DNA of 64,000 bases from an uncultured Lachnospiraceae bacterium (GCA_947053345.1 CAMRSM010000025.1:1-64000), one strand, 5' to 3'; counted from the first letter of the stretch, positions 27,451 to 37,137 are shown. The notes: a model not told the origin generated them from the letters alone. Numbers and translations are program-made.

Positions 27451-28314
27451 TCACGCATGCCCTCCGTTCAGCTTTGCACCCAATACCTGATAGAAGCTTC
27501 CGCCGGATAACCGCACCAACCCCGTCGTCTGCCCAGCGCGCCGCACTTCGACGTAATCCTCGGCGCGCAGATTTACTGCCGTCCTTCCGTCCACCGTCGC
27601 GATCGCTTCCTCCTCCTGTGTCTTTTTGCTCATGCGGATCCTCACCGCCACAACATCCGAATCCGCCACGACAATGCTGCGCGCATTCAGCGCATGCGGG
27701 CAGATCGGCGTGATCACCATCATATTGGAAGCCGGGGAAACAATCGGTCCGCCCGCGGACAGGCTGTAACCCGTCGAACCGGACGGGGTTGCGATAATCA
27801 CGCCATCCCCACGGTAATCGTTCACCAGTTCCCCATTTATGTAGACACCGACCCCAATCACCCTCGAAAAACCGCTGCGCGTGATCACCAGGTCATTTAA
27901 GGCATCCGGCATGAAGCGTTCCTGCCCGCCCGCACAAACTTTGACGGACAGCATCATCTGCTCCCGTATCTCGTACTGTCCCGCGAACAATTTTCCGAAT
28001 GCATCATCAATTTCCGCGACCTCCGTCTCCGCCAGAAATCCCAGCGTCCCAAGATTGATCCCGAAAATTGAAAGTTTCCTGCCGGACAGATCGTGAACCG
28101 TCTGGAGCAGAGTCCCGTCCCCGCCAAGCACAATCACACACTCCGTCCCCTCCGGGACATCCTCCGTCCTCGTATAACAGCTCCCGTCCGGCCTGCAGTT
28201 GATATCCGCCAGACAGAATTGCTTTCCTTCCGCCCGCAAAAGCCCGCAGATCCTTTTGGTCACTGCCATACTTTCATCTTTATCCCGGTTTGTGATAATA
28301 CAAAATCTATCCAT
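27451..28314 (-). CDS. nadK: NAD kinase
   Basis: 287 residues. The diagnostic GGDGTLLQTVHDL motif (about residue 64) and the substrate loop ATPSGSTGYSLSAGGPIV (about 175) are present. The enzyme makes NADP from NAD and ATP. It lies between tlyA and argR as in related Clostridia, 24 bases after tlyA. Confidence 0.96.
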   Translation of the reverse strand: MDRFCIITNRDKDESMAVTKRICGLLRAEGKQFCLADINCRPDGSCYTRTEDVPEGTECVIVLGGDGTLLQTVHDLSGRKLSIFGINLGTLGFLAETEVAEIDDAFGKLFAGQYEIREQMMLSVKVCAGGQERFMPDALNDLVITRSGFSRVIGVGVYINGELVNDYRGDGVIIATPSGSTGYSLSAGGPIVSPASNMMVITPICPHALNARSIVVADSDVVAVRIRMSKKTQEEEAIATVDGRTAVNLRAEDYVEVRRAGQTTGLVRLSGGSFYQVLGAKLNGGHA

Positions 28315-28338
28315 CTTCTATCCTCGCAAAAAAATCCG

Positions 28339-29376
28339 CTACGCCGGCAGTTCTGCGTGCGCCGCGGTTACGGTCGGTGCGATCAGCGCGTATATTTTCA
28401 TGACATCGGCGCGCTTTTCCAAAGACTCCCCCTCCGGGCACGGCGCAGGCGGCACACCCGCACCTTCCCCAAAATCCCCCTGATGAAAATGCGGTTCCAC
28501 CGGCATGCCTTCCTCCAAAAAAAGTGCTTCCCTCTTCCGCGCGTGCAGCAGATACTCGATATTCCCCTCCGGACCACGGATCGGTGAAAAGTCCAGATGC
28601 AGCAGTTCAAAGCCAAGCCCCGCCGCGTGGTCTGCCACTTTTTTTATCACTTCGCGGTGAACCTCCGGCTCCCTCACGACACCTTTCTTTCCAACCTTCT
28701 CCCGCCCCGCCTCAAATTGCGGCTTGATCAGGCAGACGAGTTCCGCCCCGTCCTTCATCAGGCGGATGACCGGCGCAAGCACGAGCGTCAGGGAAATAAA
28801 AGCAACGTCAACCGAGACAAAATCCACCGCCTCGCCGATATCCCCCGGTTCCACATAGCGGATATTGGTCTGTTCCATCACGACAACACGCGTATCCTGC
28901 CGCAGCTTCCAAGCCAGCTGGTTTGTGCCGACATCAACAGCAAACACCTTCACTGCACCGTTTTGGAGCATACAGTCTGTAAAACCGCCCGTGGAAGAGC
29001 CGACATCCATGCAGACCTTGCCGGAAAGAATTACGCCGTGCACCATGACCGCCTTTTCCAGCTTAAAACCGCCGCGGCTGACGTATTTCATCGGAGCGCC
29101 GTGCAGCTTGATTTCTGCCGAGACAGGGAACATACTGCCGGCCTTGTCCTCCCTTGCACCGTTCACAAACACTTCGCCCGACATGATCACAGCTTTCGCC
29201 TTCTCCCTTGACTCGGCAAGCCCCCGCTTTATCAAAAGTACATCAAGCCGTTCTTTTTCCACTTTACCCTTCTTCTTTTTTGCAAAAGCAGCACTCTGCG
29301 GCACAGCATCCCCCGCCCCCCATTCCCCGCCTTTTCCTGCGGAGGACAACTCCCTGCCATCCTTTGTCTCATCCAT
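28339..29376 (-). CDS. tlyA: TlyA-family rRNA methyltransferase / hemolysin A homologue
   Basis: 345 residues, longer than the usual 270 or so. An S4 RNA-binding domain (about 40-100, RLDVLLIKRGLAESREKA) precedes a FtsJ-type methyltransferase domain with the SAM motif MDVGSSTGGFTDCML and DVGTNQLAWKL. Homologues 2'-O-methylate 16S and 23S rRNA. The ATG at 29376 overlaps the dxs stop, but the first 37 residues are low-complexity; a GTG at 29262 just before the S4 domain is an alternative start. There is also a non-conserved 45-residue C-terminal tail. Confidence 0.93.
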   Translation of the reverse strand: MDETKDGRELSSAGKGGEWGAGDAVPQSAAFAKKKKGKVEKERLDVLLIKRGLAESREKAKAVIMSGEVFVNGAREDKAGSMFPVSAEIKLHGAPMKYVSRGGFKLEKAVMVHGVILSGKVCMDVGSSTGGFTDCMLQNGAVKVFAVDVGTNQLAWKLRQDTRVVVMEQTNIRYVEPGDIGEAVDFVSVDVAFISLTLVLAPVIRLMKDGAELVCLIKPQFEAGREKVGKKGVVREPEVHREVIKKVADHAAGLGFELLHLDFSPIRGPEGNIEYLLHARKREALFLEEGMPVEPHFHQGDFGEGAGVPPAPCPEGESLEKRADVMKIYALIAPTVTAAHAELPA

Positions 29377-31273
29377 CTTCCGGTTTCCTCCCTGCCTGCT
29401 TCCGATCCCATTTATTTTCCCATTTTTCCTTTATCTTTTCCGCAATCCCCTCCGCGGTAAGCCCATAGACTTTCCGCAGTTCCGCCTGCGAGCCATGCTC
29501 AATAAACTGATCCGGCAGGGAAACCGACAAAAACTCCCCCCGGTAACCGTGCGCGAGCAGGTAAGCGCCAACGCTCTCACCAAAACCGCCCCTTGCAACA
29601 TTTTCCTCAAGCGTCACCACGAAGCGGTATGAGAGTGCCGCGAGCAGCATCTGCCCGTCCACCGGCGCGAGGAAACGGACATTGACAAGTGCCGTCCGTA
29701 TTTCGGAAAGTGCTAAGAGCATCGCCGCCTGCTCGGCCGTCTCCACCATGCTCCCGACTGCCAGCACAAGCACCTCGCCCTCCCTCCATATCCATTCGCA
29801 CTCCCCGCGCTTTATGGGTGTCCGGTACTGCAACAGGGCATTTCCCGCCTCTCCGCGGGGGTAGCGCAGCGCCGTCGGCTCTGCGCACGTGACACAAAAC
29901 TCCAGCATTTCCTTCAGTTCTGCCGCATTCTTTGGAGCCATCACTACAAGCCCCGGAATGTGCGTCAGGTATGAAATGTCAAAAATCCCCTGATGGGTCT
30001 CGCCGTCGCTCCCGACGATTCCCGCCCGGTCGATGGCAAACGTGACCGGAAAACGGTTCAGGCAGACATCGTGCAAAATCTGGTCGTACGCCCTCTGCAA
30101 AAAGGTCGAGTACACGGCAAACACCGGATGAAGCCCCCCGGCGGCAAGCCCCGCCGCAAAACTTACCGCGTGCTCTTCCGCAATCCCGACATCAAAAAAG
30201 CGTCTTGGGTAATTCGTCTTAAACTCGGAAAGCCCCGTGCCGTCCGGCATCGCAGCCGTGATCGCCACAACATTCCGATATTTGACGGCGAGCTCATTCA
30301 TCGCCGCAGCAAAGATATCCGTGTAGGTATCCCCCTGTTTGCCGTTTATGCTTTTCCCGGTTTCCACATCAAACGCATCCACGCCGTGGAACTGTCCGGG
30401 ATCGTGTTCTGCGCAGTCATAGCCCTTCCCCTTCTTGGTAATGACGTGCACGAGCACCGGTCCGCTCTTGCGCGATGCCGCCAGAAATGCTTCGTACATT
30501 TGCTGGATGTTATGCCCGTCAATCGGCCCGACATAGGTAATGTTCATTTCCTCAAAAAACATGCCGGGAATCATCAGCTGCTTTAAGGAAGCCTTGGAGC
30601 GCCGGATCTGGCGCACCAGCTTTTCGCCAAAAAGCGGTATCTTCTCCAGTGTATTCGCCACATCGTCTTTCAGACCCTCGTAACGGTTGCTCGTGCGGAT
30701 CTTCCCCAGATAACTCGCCATGCCGCCAACATTCTTGGCGATGGACATTTCGTTATCGTTCAGCACGAGGATGAGATTGCTCTTTAGCTGCCCCGCATTG
30801 TTTAACCCTTCGTACGCCAGCCCCCCCGTGAGCGCCCCGTCCCCGATGACTGCAACTACCTTCTCCCTGCCGCCGGCAAGTTCCCTTGCCCGGACTAAGC
30901 CGCAGGCTTCGGAGATGGAATTGGAGCTGTGCCCGGAATCAAACAGGTCCGTATTGCTCTCCCGCCGCTTCGGGAAACCGCTCATCCCCCCATATTTGCG
31001 CAGGCTGTCAAAGCCCTGCGCCCGCCCCGTCAGGATCTTGTGCACATAACACTGATGCCCGACATCCCAGATCAACTTGTCCTTCGGAAAATCAAGGAAG
31101 AGGTGCAGCGCCATCGTCAGCTCGACGACTCCCAGATTTGAGGCCAGATGCCCGCCCGTCCGGCTGACATGCTCAATCAGAAACGCGCGGATCTGCTCCG
31201 CGAGCGCCTCATATTCGGACGGTCTCAGGTTTCGGATATCATTCGCTTTTTTTATTTTTTCCAAAGTGCGCAT
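29369..31273 (-). CDS. dxs: 1-deoxy-D-xylulose-5-phosphate synthase
   Basis: 634 residues. It condenses pyruvate and glyceraldehyde 3-phosphate with thiamine diphosphate, the first step of the MEP isoprenoid pathway. The thiamine-binding GDGALTGGLAYEGLNNAG (about 145), the catalytic GHQCYVHKILTGR region (about 72) and the transketolase-type C-terminal halves with DRAGIVGSDGETHQG are intact. It lies directly after ispA, so precursor synthesis and chain elongation of isoprenoids are co-transcribed. Confidence 0.97.
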   Translation of the reverse strand: MRTLEKIKKANDIRNLRPSEYEALAEQIRAFLIEHVSRTGGHLASNLGVVELTMALHLFLDFPKDKLIWDVGHQCYVHKILTGRAQGFDSLRKYGGMSGFPKRRESNTDLFDSGHSSNSISEACGLVRARELAGGREKVVAVIGDGALTGGLAYEGLNNAGQLKSNLILVLNDNEMSIAKNVGGMASYLGKIRTSNRYEGLKDDVANTLEKIPLFGEKLVRQIRRSKASLKQLMIPGMFFEEMNITYVGPIDGHNIQQMYEAFLAASRKSGPVLVHVITKKGKGYDCAEHDPGQFHGVDAFDVETGKSINGKQGDTYTDIFAAAMNELAVKYRNVVAITAAMPDGTGLSEFKTNYPRRFFDVGIAEEHAVSFAAGLAAGGLHPVFAVYSTFLQRAYDQILHDVCLNRFPVTFAIDRAGIVGSDGETHQGIFDISYLTHIPGLVVMAPKNAAELKEMLEFCVTCAEPTALRYPRGEAGNALLQYRTPIKRGECEWIWREGEVLVLAVGSMVETAEQAAMLLALSEIRTALVNVRFLAPVDGQMLLAALSYRFVVTLEENVARGGFGESVGAYLLAHGYRGEFLSVSLPDQFIEHGSQAELRKVYGLTAEGIAEKIKEKWENKWDRKQAGRKPEDG

Positions 31274-31295
31274 TTTCCGCCTCTCTATCTGCCTG

Positions 31296-32198
31296 CTAAT
31301 ATCTCCGGCCCGTGAGCGCCGCGATCAGCGCCTGCAAAAATGCCCCGTCCCCCGGAAGCCCGGAAAGAATGGAACCCGCCTGTTCCGAGAGTTCTTTTAC
31401 CCGCGCCCCTGCCCGTTCCAGGGAATACATAGTCACATACGTACTCTTCCGGTTCTTTTCGTCGCTGTGCACCGGTTTCCCGAGCTCTTTCTCATCGCCG
31501 GTGACATCAAGGATATCATCCTGTATCTGAAATGCCATGCCGGTCAGAGCCGCAACCTGCGACAGCGCACAGACTTTCTCCTGCGGAGCGCCCGCCAAGA
31601 TAGCCCCCGCCATGAATGCCGCTTCCAAAAGGGCACCGGTCTTTAGGCGGTAAACAAAATCAAGTTCCTCCTCATCCATCTGCCCGCCGGTCTTTTCCAC
31701 ATCCACAACCTGCCCGCCGAGCATCCCGTACATCCCGGATTTCTCCGCAAGAACCAACAGCGCCTTAGCGCCTGCCCTGAGCCTTTCCGGCTCATTCTCC
31801 CGGCAAAGCGCTGCGGATGCGGTCTCAAACGCGCCGTTTAAGAGCGCATCACCCGCCAAGATCCCCATCGCCTCACCGTATTTCGCGTGCGTCGTCAGCT
31901 TCCCCCTGCGGTACATATCATCGTCCATCGCCGGGAGGTCATCGTGTACAAGCGAATACGTATGGATCATCTCAAGCGCCGCCGCAAAAGCACATACGAG
32001 GGGATCCGCAAGCCCCATCCCCCCGCAAAAGAGATTGCTCTCCACCAAAAGCAGCGGCCGCAGACGCTTACCGCCCGCCTTCACGCTGTAATTTGCCGCG
32101 CTGATGACTGTGCGCTGCAGCCCTTCTTCCCTGGGAAGATACGTTTTTATCATTTCGTCGACATGCTTTGTCTTTTCCGCCCATTCCTCTTCAAACAT
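31296..32198 (-). CDS. ispA: Farnesyl/geranyl diphosphate synthase
   Basis: 300 residues of the trans-prenyltransferase family. The first Asp-rich motif is HDDLPAMDDD (about residue 85) and the second is QIQDDILDVTGD (about 230). GKRLRP near residue 45 binds the diphosphate. It elongates DMAPP/IPP to C10-C15 products that feed undecaprenyl-phosphate and quinone synthesis. It lies between xseB and dxs, the standard order in Firmicutes. Confidence 0.95.
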   Translation of the reverse strand: MFEEEWAEKTKHVDEMIKTYLPREEGLQRTVISAANYSVKAGGKRLRPLLLVESNLFCGGMGLADPLVCAFAAALEMIHTYSLVHDDLPAMDDDMYRRGKLTTHAKYGEAMGILAGDALLNGAFETASAALCRENEPERLRAGAKALLVLAEKSGMYGMLGGQVVDVEKTGGQMDEEELDFVYRLKTGALLEAAFMAGAILAGAPQEKVCALSQVAALTGMAFQIQDDILDVTGDEKELGKPVHSDEKNRKSTYVTMYSLERAGARVKELSEQAGSILSGLPGDGAFLQALIAALTGRRY

Positions 32199-32281
32199 GT
32201 GCTACCTCTTTTCCTCTCATATGCATCGCACGGATTTCTTCCCCCGGCACGCTCCTGCAGCACTGCCGGTACCCGCCGCAC

Positions 32282-32521
32282 TCACCCGATTCCGTCCTCC
32301 TCCAGTGCGATCAGCTGCTTTTCTACCCGGTCAATCGAATCGTTGCACTGCTTTACAAGCTGCATTCCCCGCTGATAGAGTGCAAAGGAAGCTTCAAGGC
32401 TGATTTCCCCCTTTTCAAGTTCCTCCATCACCCTGTCAAGCTCCGCGAACGATTCCTCCAGTGCCTGCTCCTTCTTCGGCTGCATCTCCTCATTATTATC
32501 CTGCTTTTTTCTCGCCGCCAT
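32282..32521 (-). CDS. xseB: Exodeoxyribonuclease VII small subunit
   Basis: 79 residues, typical length. The conserved core FAELDRVMEELEKGEISLEA followed by LYQRGMQLVKQC is intact. It pairs with XseA to form exonuclease VII, which degrades single-stranded DNA. The N-terminal 20 residues are Lys/Glu-rich. It lies 17 bases after xseA. Confidence 0.95.
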   Translation of the reverse strand: MAARKKQDNNEEMQPKKEQALEESFAELDRVMEELEKGEISLEASFALYQRGMQLVKQCNDSIDRVEKQLIALEEDGIG

Positions 32522-32538
32522 ACCAAAAAACCTCTTTC

Positions 32539-33822
32539 CTAAACTTTTCGTTCCACCGCGCGGGAAACATGTGCGTAAACATCACCATCCCGCACGGAAA
32601 TCATCATTTCATCCCCGGTCTTTACATCGTGGACGGATGTAACATGCTTTCCCCGTACCGCCACATAGGCATAACCCTGCCCGATGCGCTCCAGCGGCGA
32701 TATCCCCTTAAGGCGTGCCGCACAGAGCGCCAGACGCGAGCGCTTTCTCTCAAGCACCGCCTCCATCCTGCTAGAGAGCCGGCCGTCAGCGCCCGCAAAG
32801 CACCCCCGCTTTTCCTTTAAGATTTCTGCCATCCTGCGGGAGAGTGCCATCCGGAACTGCCCCGTCCTCTCCCGCTTCTCCGCAAACCTGCGCTGAGGGC
32901 TCAGAAGAAAAAGCCTGTCCTTTTTGCCCTGCACCCGCTCCCGGTATGCCTCCAGCACATCGAGCATCTGCCTCGTCAACTGTGCATGGCAGCCCGCCAG
33001 CGCCTCGTCAAGCGCCTGTATTTCATAGACCGCCAGTTCCGCCGCCGCGGAAGGCGTGGGCGCACGCAGATCCGCCACATAATCGATCAGTGTCACATCC
33101 GTCTCATGACCGACCCCGGATATCAACGGCGTAGCGCAGGCGTATGCGGCGCGCACCACACATTCCTCATTGAATGCCCAGAGATCCTCGATGGAGCCGC
33201 CGCCCCTCGCCACGATGATAATATCCACCCCGTACTTGTCCAAGCGCCGGATCCCGCGCGCCACCGACTCCGCCGCCCCGAACCCCTGTACCTGCACCGG
33301 GGCCAAGACAAGCTGCACATACGGGTTGCGCCGCGCGGCAATGTTGCGGATATCCTGCAGCGCCGCCCCCGTCCCTGCCGTCACGATGCCGATCTTCTTC
33401 GGGAACGGCGGGATGCTCAATTTGTGCGACTTGTCAAAAAGACCCTGCTCATTCAGCTTCGCCTTTCGCTGCTCCAGACGCTCGTATAATTGCCCGACCC
33501 CGTCGAGGCGTATCTCCTGCGCGTAAAGCTGGTATTTGCCGTCCCGCTCAAAAACATCCACTTTTCCGGACACGATGACCCCATCGCCCTCCCGCATCCG
33601 GAAAGAAAGCCCCGCGCGCTGCCCGGCAAACATGACACATGCCATCTGGCCCATCGCGTCCTTTAACGTAAAATAGATATGCCCCGAGGTATGATACTTG
33701 CAGTTCGAAACCTCACCCTTGATCGAAATCCGGTTCAGGAGCATATCTTTCACAAACATATTTTTAATGTATCCGTTTACCTGTGACACGGTATAAATAT
33801 CTTTCATCTGCCGCCACTTCAT
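32539..33822 (-). CDS. xseA: Exodeoxyribonuclease VII large subunit
   Basis: 427 residues. An N-terminal OB fold (from YTVSQVNGYIKNMF to about 110) precedes the catalytic domain with IARGGGSIEDLWAFNEE-type residues (VARGGGSIEDLW) and GVGHETDVTLIDYVADLRAPTPSAAAE. A coiled coil and C-terminal strands follow. The ATG at 33822 overlaps the nusB stop (ATGA); a second ATG five codons on is possible. Confidence 0.96.
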   Translation of the reverse strand: MKWRQMKDIYTVSQVNGYIKNMFVKDMLLNRISIKGEVSNCKYHTSGHIYFTLKDAMGQMACVMFAGQRAGLSFRMREGDGVIVSGKVDVFERDGKYQLYAQEIRLDGVGQLYERLEQRKAKLNEQGLFDKSHKLSIPPFPKKIGIVTAGTGAALQDIRNIAARRNPYVQLVLAPVQVQGFGAAESVARGIRRLDKYGVDIIIVARGGGSIEDLWAFNEECVVRAAYACATPLISGVGHETDVTLIDYVADLRAPTPSAAAELAVYEIQALDEALAGCHAQLTRQMLDVLEAYRERVQGKKDRLFLLSPQRRFAEKRERTGQFRMALSRRMAEILKEKRGCFAGADGRLSSRMEAVLERKRSRLALCAARLKGISPLERIGQGYAYVAVRGKHVTSVHDVKTGDEMMISVRDGDVYAHVSRAVERKV

Positions 33823-34223
33823 TTCTGCGCAAGCTTCGCCAAAACGCCGTTCACAAAACCGTAGGACGCGTCCCCACCGAATTTCTTCGCAAGCTCGACT
33901 GCCTCATTGATTGCAACCTTCTCCGGAATCTCATCGTCGCACCGCATCTCGAAAACAGCGAGGCGCAGCAGGGAAAGTTCCACCTTCCCCATCCGGGAAA
34001 GCTTCCAGCCGCTCGTCGCCTCCGACAGAACCGGGTCGATCATCCCTAAATTCTCCTTCACGCGCGCAAAGCGGCCGCCGATGTACGCCGTCTCCTCCGG
34101 CGTAGCACTCGCCATATAATTCTCAAAATATAACACGTTTTGCTCCGGTATCTCCCCCGCATCGTGGAACTCGCTCTGAAACAGCATGACAAATACATGT
34201 TCCCTGATCTCTCGTCTGGTCAT
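33819..34223 (-). CDS. nusB: Transcription antitermination factor NusB
   Basis: 134 residues, the usual length. The all-helical NusB fold starts with TRREIREHVFVMLFQSEFH and ends with VAINEAVELAKKFGGDASYGFVNGVL. It binds boxA RNA with NusE and supports rRNA transcription. It is followed by xseA with a four-base overlap. Confidence 0.96.
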   Translation of the reverse strand: MTRREIREHVFVMLFQSEFHDAGEIPEQNVLYFENYMASATPEETAYIGGRFARVKENLGMIDPVLSEATSGWKLSRMGKVELSLLRLAVFEMRCDDEIPEKVAINEAVELAKKFGGDASYGFVNGVLAKLAQK

Positions 34224-34262
34224 TTCCTTACCATGTCCTTCCCTTTTGTTATCGGCCGCGCC

Positions 34263-34652
34263 CTATTTTGTCTTTTCTGTCTCCACACCGACGATCCGGA
34301 TATTGACACTCTCCACATCAAGCCCCGTCATGTTCTCGACCGCATTCTTGACACGGTCCTGGATCGCGTTGCAGGTCTTCGGGATGCTGTAACCATACCG
34401 CATGATCACCGACAGCTCTGCGTGTACCTTCCCGCGCATCAGCTCGATCTTGACCCCTTTGGAAAGGTTCCTCACGCCGAGCTTGCCCACGATCTCATTC
34501 GTCAAATTTCCCTGCATGGAAGCAACACCCTCCACCTCGGTTGCCGCAAGCCCCGCAATCGTCGCCACAACATCATCCGCGATCTTTACTTCGCCGATCG
34601 GGCTCGATGTCTCCATTGTATATGCGTTTTCGTTCTCGATCTCTCTGCCCAT
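34263..34652 (-). CDS. Asp23/Gls24-family protein (YqhY-like)
   Basis: 129 residues. The Asp23 fold includes GEVKIADDVVATIAGLAATEVEGVASM near the start and KVHAELSVIMRYGYSIPKT in the middle. The ATG with AGGAGG upstream was preferred over one 11 codons earlier. In Bacillus, YqhY next to nusB is linked to control of acetyl-CoA carboxylase; a similar role here is only suggested by position. Confidence 0.92.
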   Translation of the reverse strand: MGREIENENAYTMETSSPIGEVKIADDVVATIAGLAATEVEGVASMQGNLTNEIVGKLGVRNLSKGVKIELMRGKVHAELSVIMRYGYSIPKTCNAIQDRVKNAVENMTGLDVESVNIRIVGVETEKTK

Positions 34653-34996
34653 GAAATTTCCTCCTGCTCCTTTCGTGCTTCCCAAATATAATATTCTTAA
34701 TAAAAGTCATTTCCATTCTTTTCTATGATTATACCAAAGAAGCGGCACGAATGCAAAGGAAATTTTCCGTTCCAAAAATTTCCCGTCCCCTGCGCCGCTT
34801 TCCGCCACCAAAGCCCTCTTACGGGGCAACCACCCAAATGTAAAAAATCCGGGCACCGGGCAGCCCCATCCCCACGCACAAAGCCACCGTCACCGTATCT
34901 TACAGAAATTAGGGGGAATGAACCTCCAAACGGTTCACTCCCCCTAATTTTGTTGTGAAAAGGGAGCACCTCCAACCACTCCTGCCCCTTTCCCAT
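34653..34996. other. Spacer between spoIIIAH and the Asp23-like gene
   Basis: This holds the hairpin at 34906-34950 and the upstream region of the nusB operon. No gene is recognised. Confidence 0.5.
34906..34950 (-). terminator. Terminator of the spoIIIA operon
   Basis: Arms of 19 bp with one mismatch (AAATTAGGGGGAATGAACC at 34906-34924, partner at 34932-34950). It lies 47 bases after spoIIIAH on the minus strand. Its loop-proximal half matches the hairpin at 14870-14917. Confidence 0.65.
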
Positions 34997-35836
34997 TCAT
35001 TCTTCCATAATCACCGTCGTGATCACAATCCCGTCCACACCGATCCCCGTTTTCCGGCTCACGATATCCTCGATCTGTGCGACCTGCTGTTCCGTGATGC
35101 TTTGCGCGTTCACAACAACATCGACTTCCGTCTCCGAAAGTGTGACGACAACCCCGCCATAGCCCTTCGCCTCAAGAAGGATTTCCGCCGCGTTTTCGCA
35201 TTCCGCGCGCGCCGTCATCGCGATAATCTCATCGATCGCCTGCTGCTTCAGTTCGTCGGCTACCGCGCTGTCCGACACGACGGACATCAAAAGCTCTTTA
35301 TTCTTTGCGCGCATCTGCTCCCTTGTAAGCTTCGCGCTTGAGAAAAATCCATTCTCGATCGTCACGGATGTAAACACCGCCTCACCCGGAACTTCACCGC
35401 CGTCCGTCTCCGCGCTCTCCCCATCTTTTAACGCATCCTCCTTGCTGTCCGTGCCCTTTTCATCCTCCGGTGTCTTGCCGTTTGCCTCCTCATCTTTGGT
35501 TTCGTCCCCCCCAGTCACGCTGCTGCTGTCCACCTCATCGCTCCCGTCCTGTTTTCCTGCCGCGACGCGGTTCTCCTTCAGAACCATCTCCCCGGTATCC
35601 GACATCTGGTAAGTAAAATAATTATCTTCCCCAATATCCTCCGCAGACAGATCAGTATAGTCTTCTTTGTCTTTCTCCCCGCCGGTATCCTCCGTGTAGG
35701 AATTCCCGGCGGTCAGCGCCGCCTCCTTATCCTTTTCTTTTTCCGCGTCCTTCGCAAAGTTCAGATACCCGACCACCGCGATCATGATCGCCAACGCCGT
35801 GATGATGATCTGATTCTTTTTAAAAATTGATTTCAT
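34997..35836 (-). CDS. spoIIIAH: Stage III sporulation protein AH
   Basis: 279 residues. A membrane segment (about 8-26) precedes a long acidic, Lys/Glu-rich linker (about 30-150). The C-terminal YscJ/FliF-like ring domain (about 165-279) begins with FFSSAKLTREQMRAKNKELL and ends DGIVITTVIMEE. SpoIIIAH in the mother-cell membrane binds forespore SpoIIQ to build the feeding-tube channel during engulfment. Its linker is longer than in Bacillus (218 residues in total there). It is the last gene of the operon. Confidence 0.94.
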   Translation of the reverse strand: MKSIFKKNQIIITALAIMIAVVGYLNFAKDAEKEKDKEAALTAGNSYTEDTGGEKDKEDYTDLSAEDIGEDNYFTYQMSDTGEMVLKENRVAAGKQDGSDEVDSSSVTGGDETKDEEANGKTPEDEKGTDSKEDALKDGESAETDGGEVPGEAVFTSVTIENGFFSSAKLTREQMRAKNKELLMSVVSDSAVADELKQQAIDEIIAMTARAECENAAEILLEAKGYGGVVVTLSETEVDVVVNAQSITEQQVAQIEDIVSRKTGIGVDGIVITTVIMEE

Positions 35837-35861
35837 TATGTAATCCCCTTTCCAAATCTTT

Positions 35862-36422
35862 CTATTTCATTTCCAATACAACTATTCTATGCGCCGGCAC
35901 GCCAAAAAGTGCCTCCGTGGCAGAAACAATATCCATCACAATATCGTGGTCCGCACCGCCCTCGCAAACGATCAGAACGCCCGCCACCTGTGCCGTGTAT
36001 TCTTTTGTCACAAACGGAGTTTTATCGTTTTCATAGATCGTCTCCTCCTCCTTTTCCGAAGTGATGCTTACCCTGCTGCCTCCGGCACCGTCCGCCTCGT
36101 CAAGTGATTGGGTATTCGCTTTTTGATCTTTTAACACTATTTTCTCACCCTGGTCGGCGAGCGTGATCATGACTTCTGCCTTCCCCACACCTTTGATCTG
36201 GAGAAGCAGCTGTTTCAAACGTTCCTCCAATTCTTTTGTCCCGCCTGCCTCCACCTCCTTTTGTGCTTCATCCTGCATGGGTTTTGGCTCCTCCCTTTCC
36301 TTTTCCTTGCCGTTTCCCGCAAGTGATAGCAAAAGCAGCCCCGCCGCCAATAAAAGCAGACAGAGATTCCTTGTTCCGATCCCCGTCCGCAGCACTCTTA
36401 ATTTTTCCTTCCACGGCACCAT
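35862..36422 (-). CDS. spoIIIAG: Stage III sporulation protein AG
   Basis: 186 residues. One membrane segment near the start (CLLLLAAGLLLLSLAG), an acidic linker, then a ring-building motif domain (KQLLLQIKGVGKAEVMITLADQG and later VTKEYTAQVAGVLIVCEGG). SpoIIIAG forms a large ring in the mother-cell outer forespore membrane. It lies one base after spoIIIAF. Confidence 0.93.
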   Translation of the reverse strand: MVPWKEKLRVLRTGIGTRNLCLLLLAAGLLLLSLAGNGKEKEREEPKPMQDEAQKEVEAGGTKELEERLKQLLLQIKGVGKAEVMITLADQGEKIVLKDQKANTQSLDEADGAGGSRVSITSEKEEETIYENDKTPFVTKEYTAQVAGVLIVCEGGADHDIVMDIVSATEALFGVPAHRIVVLEMK

Positions 36423-36423
36423 G

Positions 36424-36999
36424 CTACTCCTCCTTAATCACATTTATATGCGAGACATCCATATCGTAGAAGTCCGCAATTCTCATCTGCGCTACAAATT
36501 CCAACACTGCCCCTTCCCCGGAGTTCTCTTCCTCACGGTCGAGGGCGATCACAATCTCCGTGATTGAAATGCGCCCCGCCTTTTTTGTTTCCCCTTCTTT
36601 CTCATTTTGCTTCACCCACACAGTCATCCCGTCAATGATGCCATCCGTGCGCCAAAGCTGAACTTTCTGTACCGAAAGTTCCATGCCGTACAGCACTTCC
36701 GAGAGCTGACGCTTTACCAACTCCTCATACTCCTTTAATACGCCGTCCCGGAACGCATCATCCCCATCCAGCCCGCCGGTCGGGAACTCCACGCTTAGAC
36801 CCGCCCCCTTAAAAAGCCCGGCAAAATCCGTTCCGGAAAGACGGCGCAGCACGGGTGCCGCCACCAAGAACACGAGGCACAGCCCCACGGCAAGTTTTAG
36901 ATATTTGCGGTATTTTTCTCCCGCAAGTTTAGAAAAAAGCTCTGTCACAAGCAGAAAGACAATGATCTGCCGCGCCCAGATATACAAACCGCCCAACAT
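36424..36999 (-). CDS. spoIIIAF: Stage III sporulation protein AF
   Basis: 191 residues. Two membrane segments (about 5-25 and 35-55, the latter in LKLAVGLCLVFLVAAPVL) precede a soluble ring-building motif domain. GGAGGA lies directly before the chosen ATG. It is part of the SpoIIIA-SpoIIQ channel complex. Confidence 0.93.
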   Translation of the reverse strand: MLGGLYIWARQIIVFLLVTELFSKLAGEKYRKYLKLAVGLCLVFLVAAPVLRRLSGTDFAGLFKGAGLSVEFPTGGLDGDDAFRDGVLKEYEELVKRQLSEVLYGMELSVQKVQLWRTDGIIDGMTVWVKQNEKEGETKKAGRISITEIVIALDREEENSGEGAVLEFVAQMRIADFYDMDVSHINVIKEE

Positions 37000-37137
37000 A
37001 ACTCCTCCTATTTTTAAGTCCCGCAAATCCCCCTCCCCAGTGCCGATACCCAGGAAATATTTCTGTTTGCTCCGCCTCCATAAATCCTTCCGGGCACTGT
37101 TTCGGGCATTTGCTGTTTTAGTCCTGCCAACATCTCA

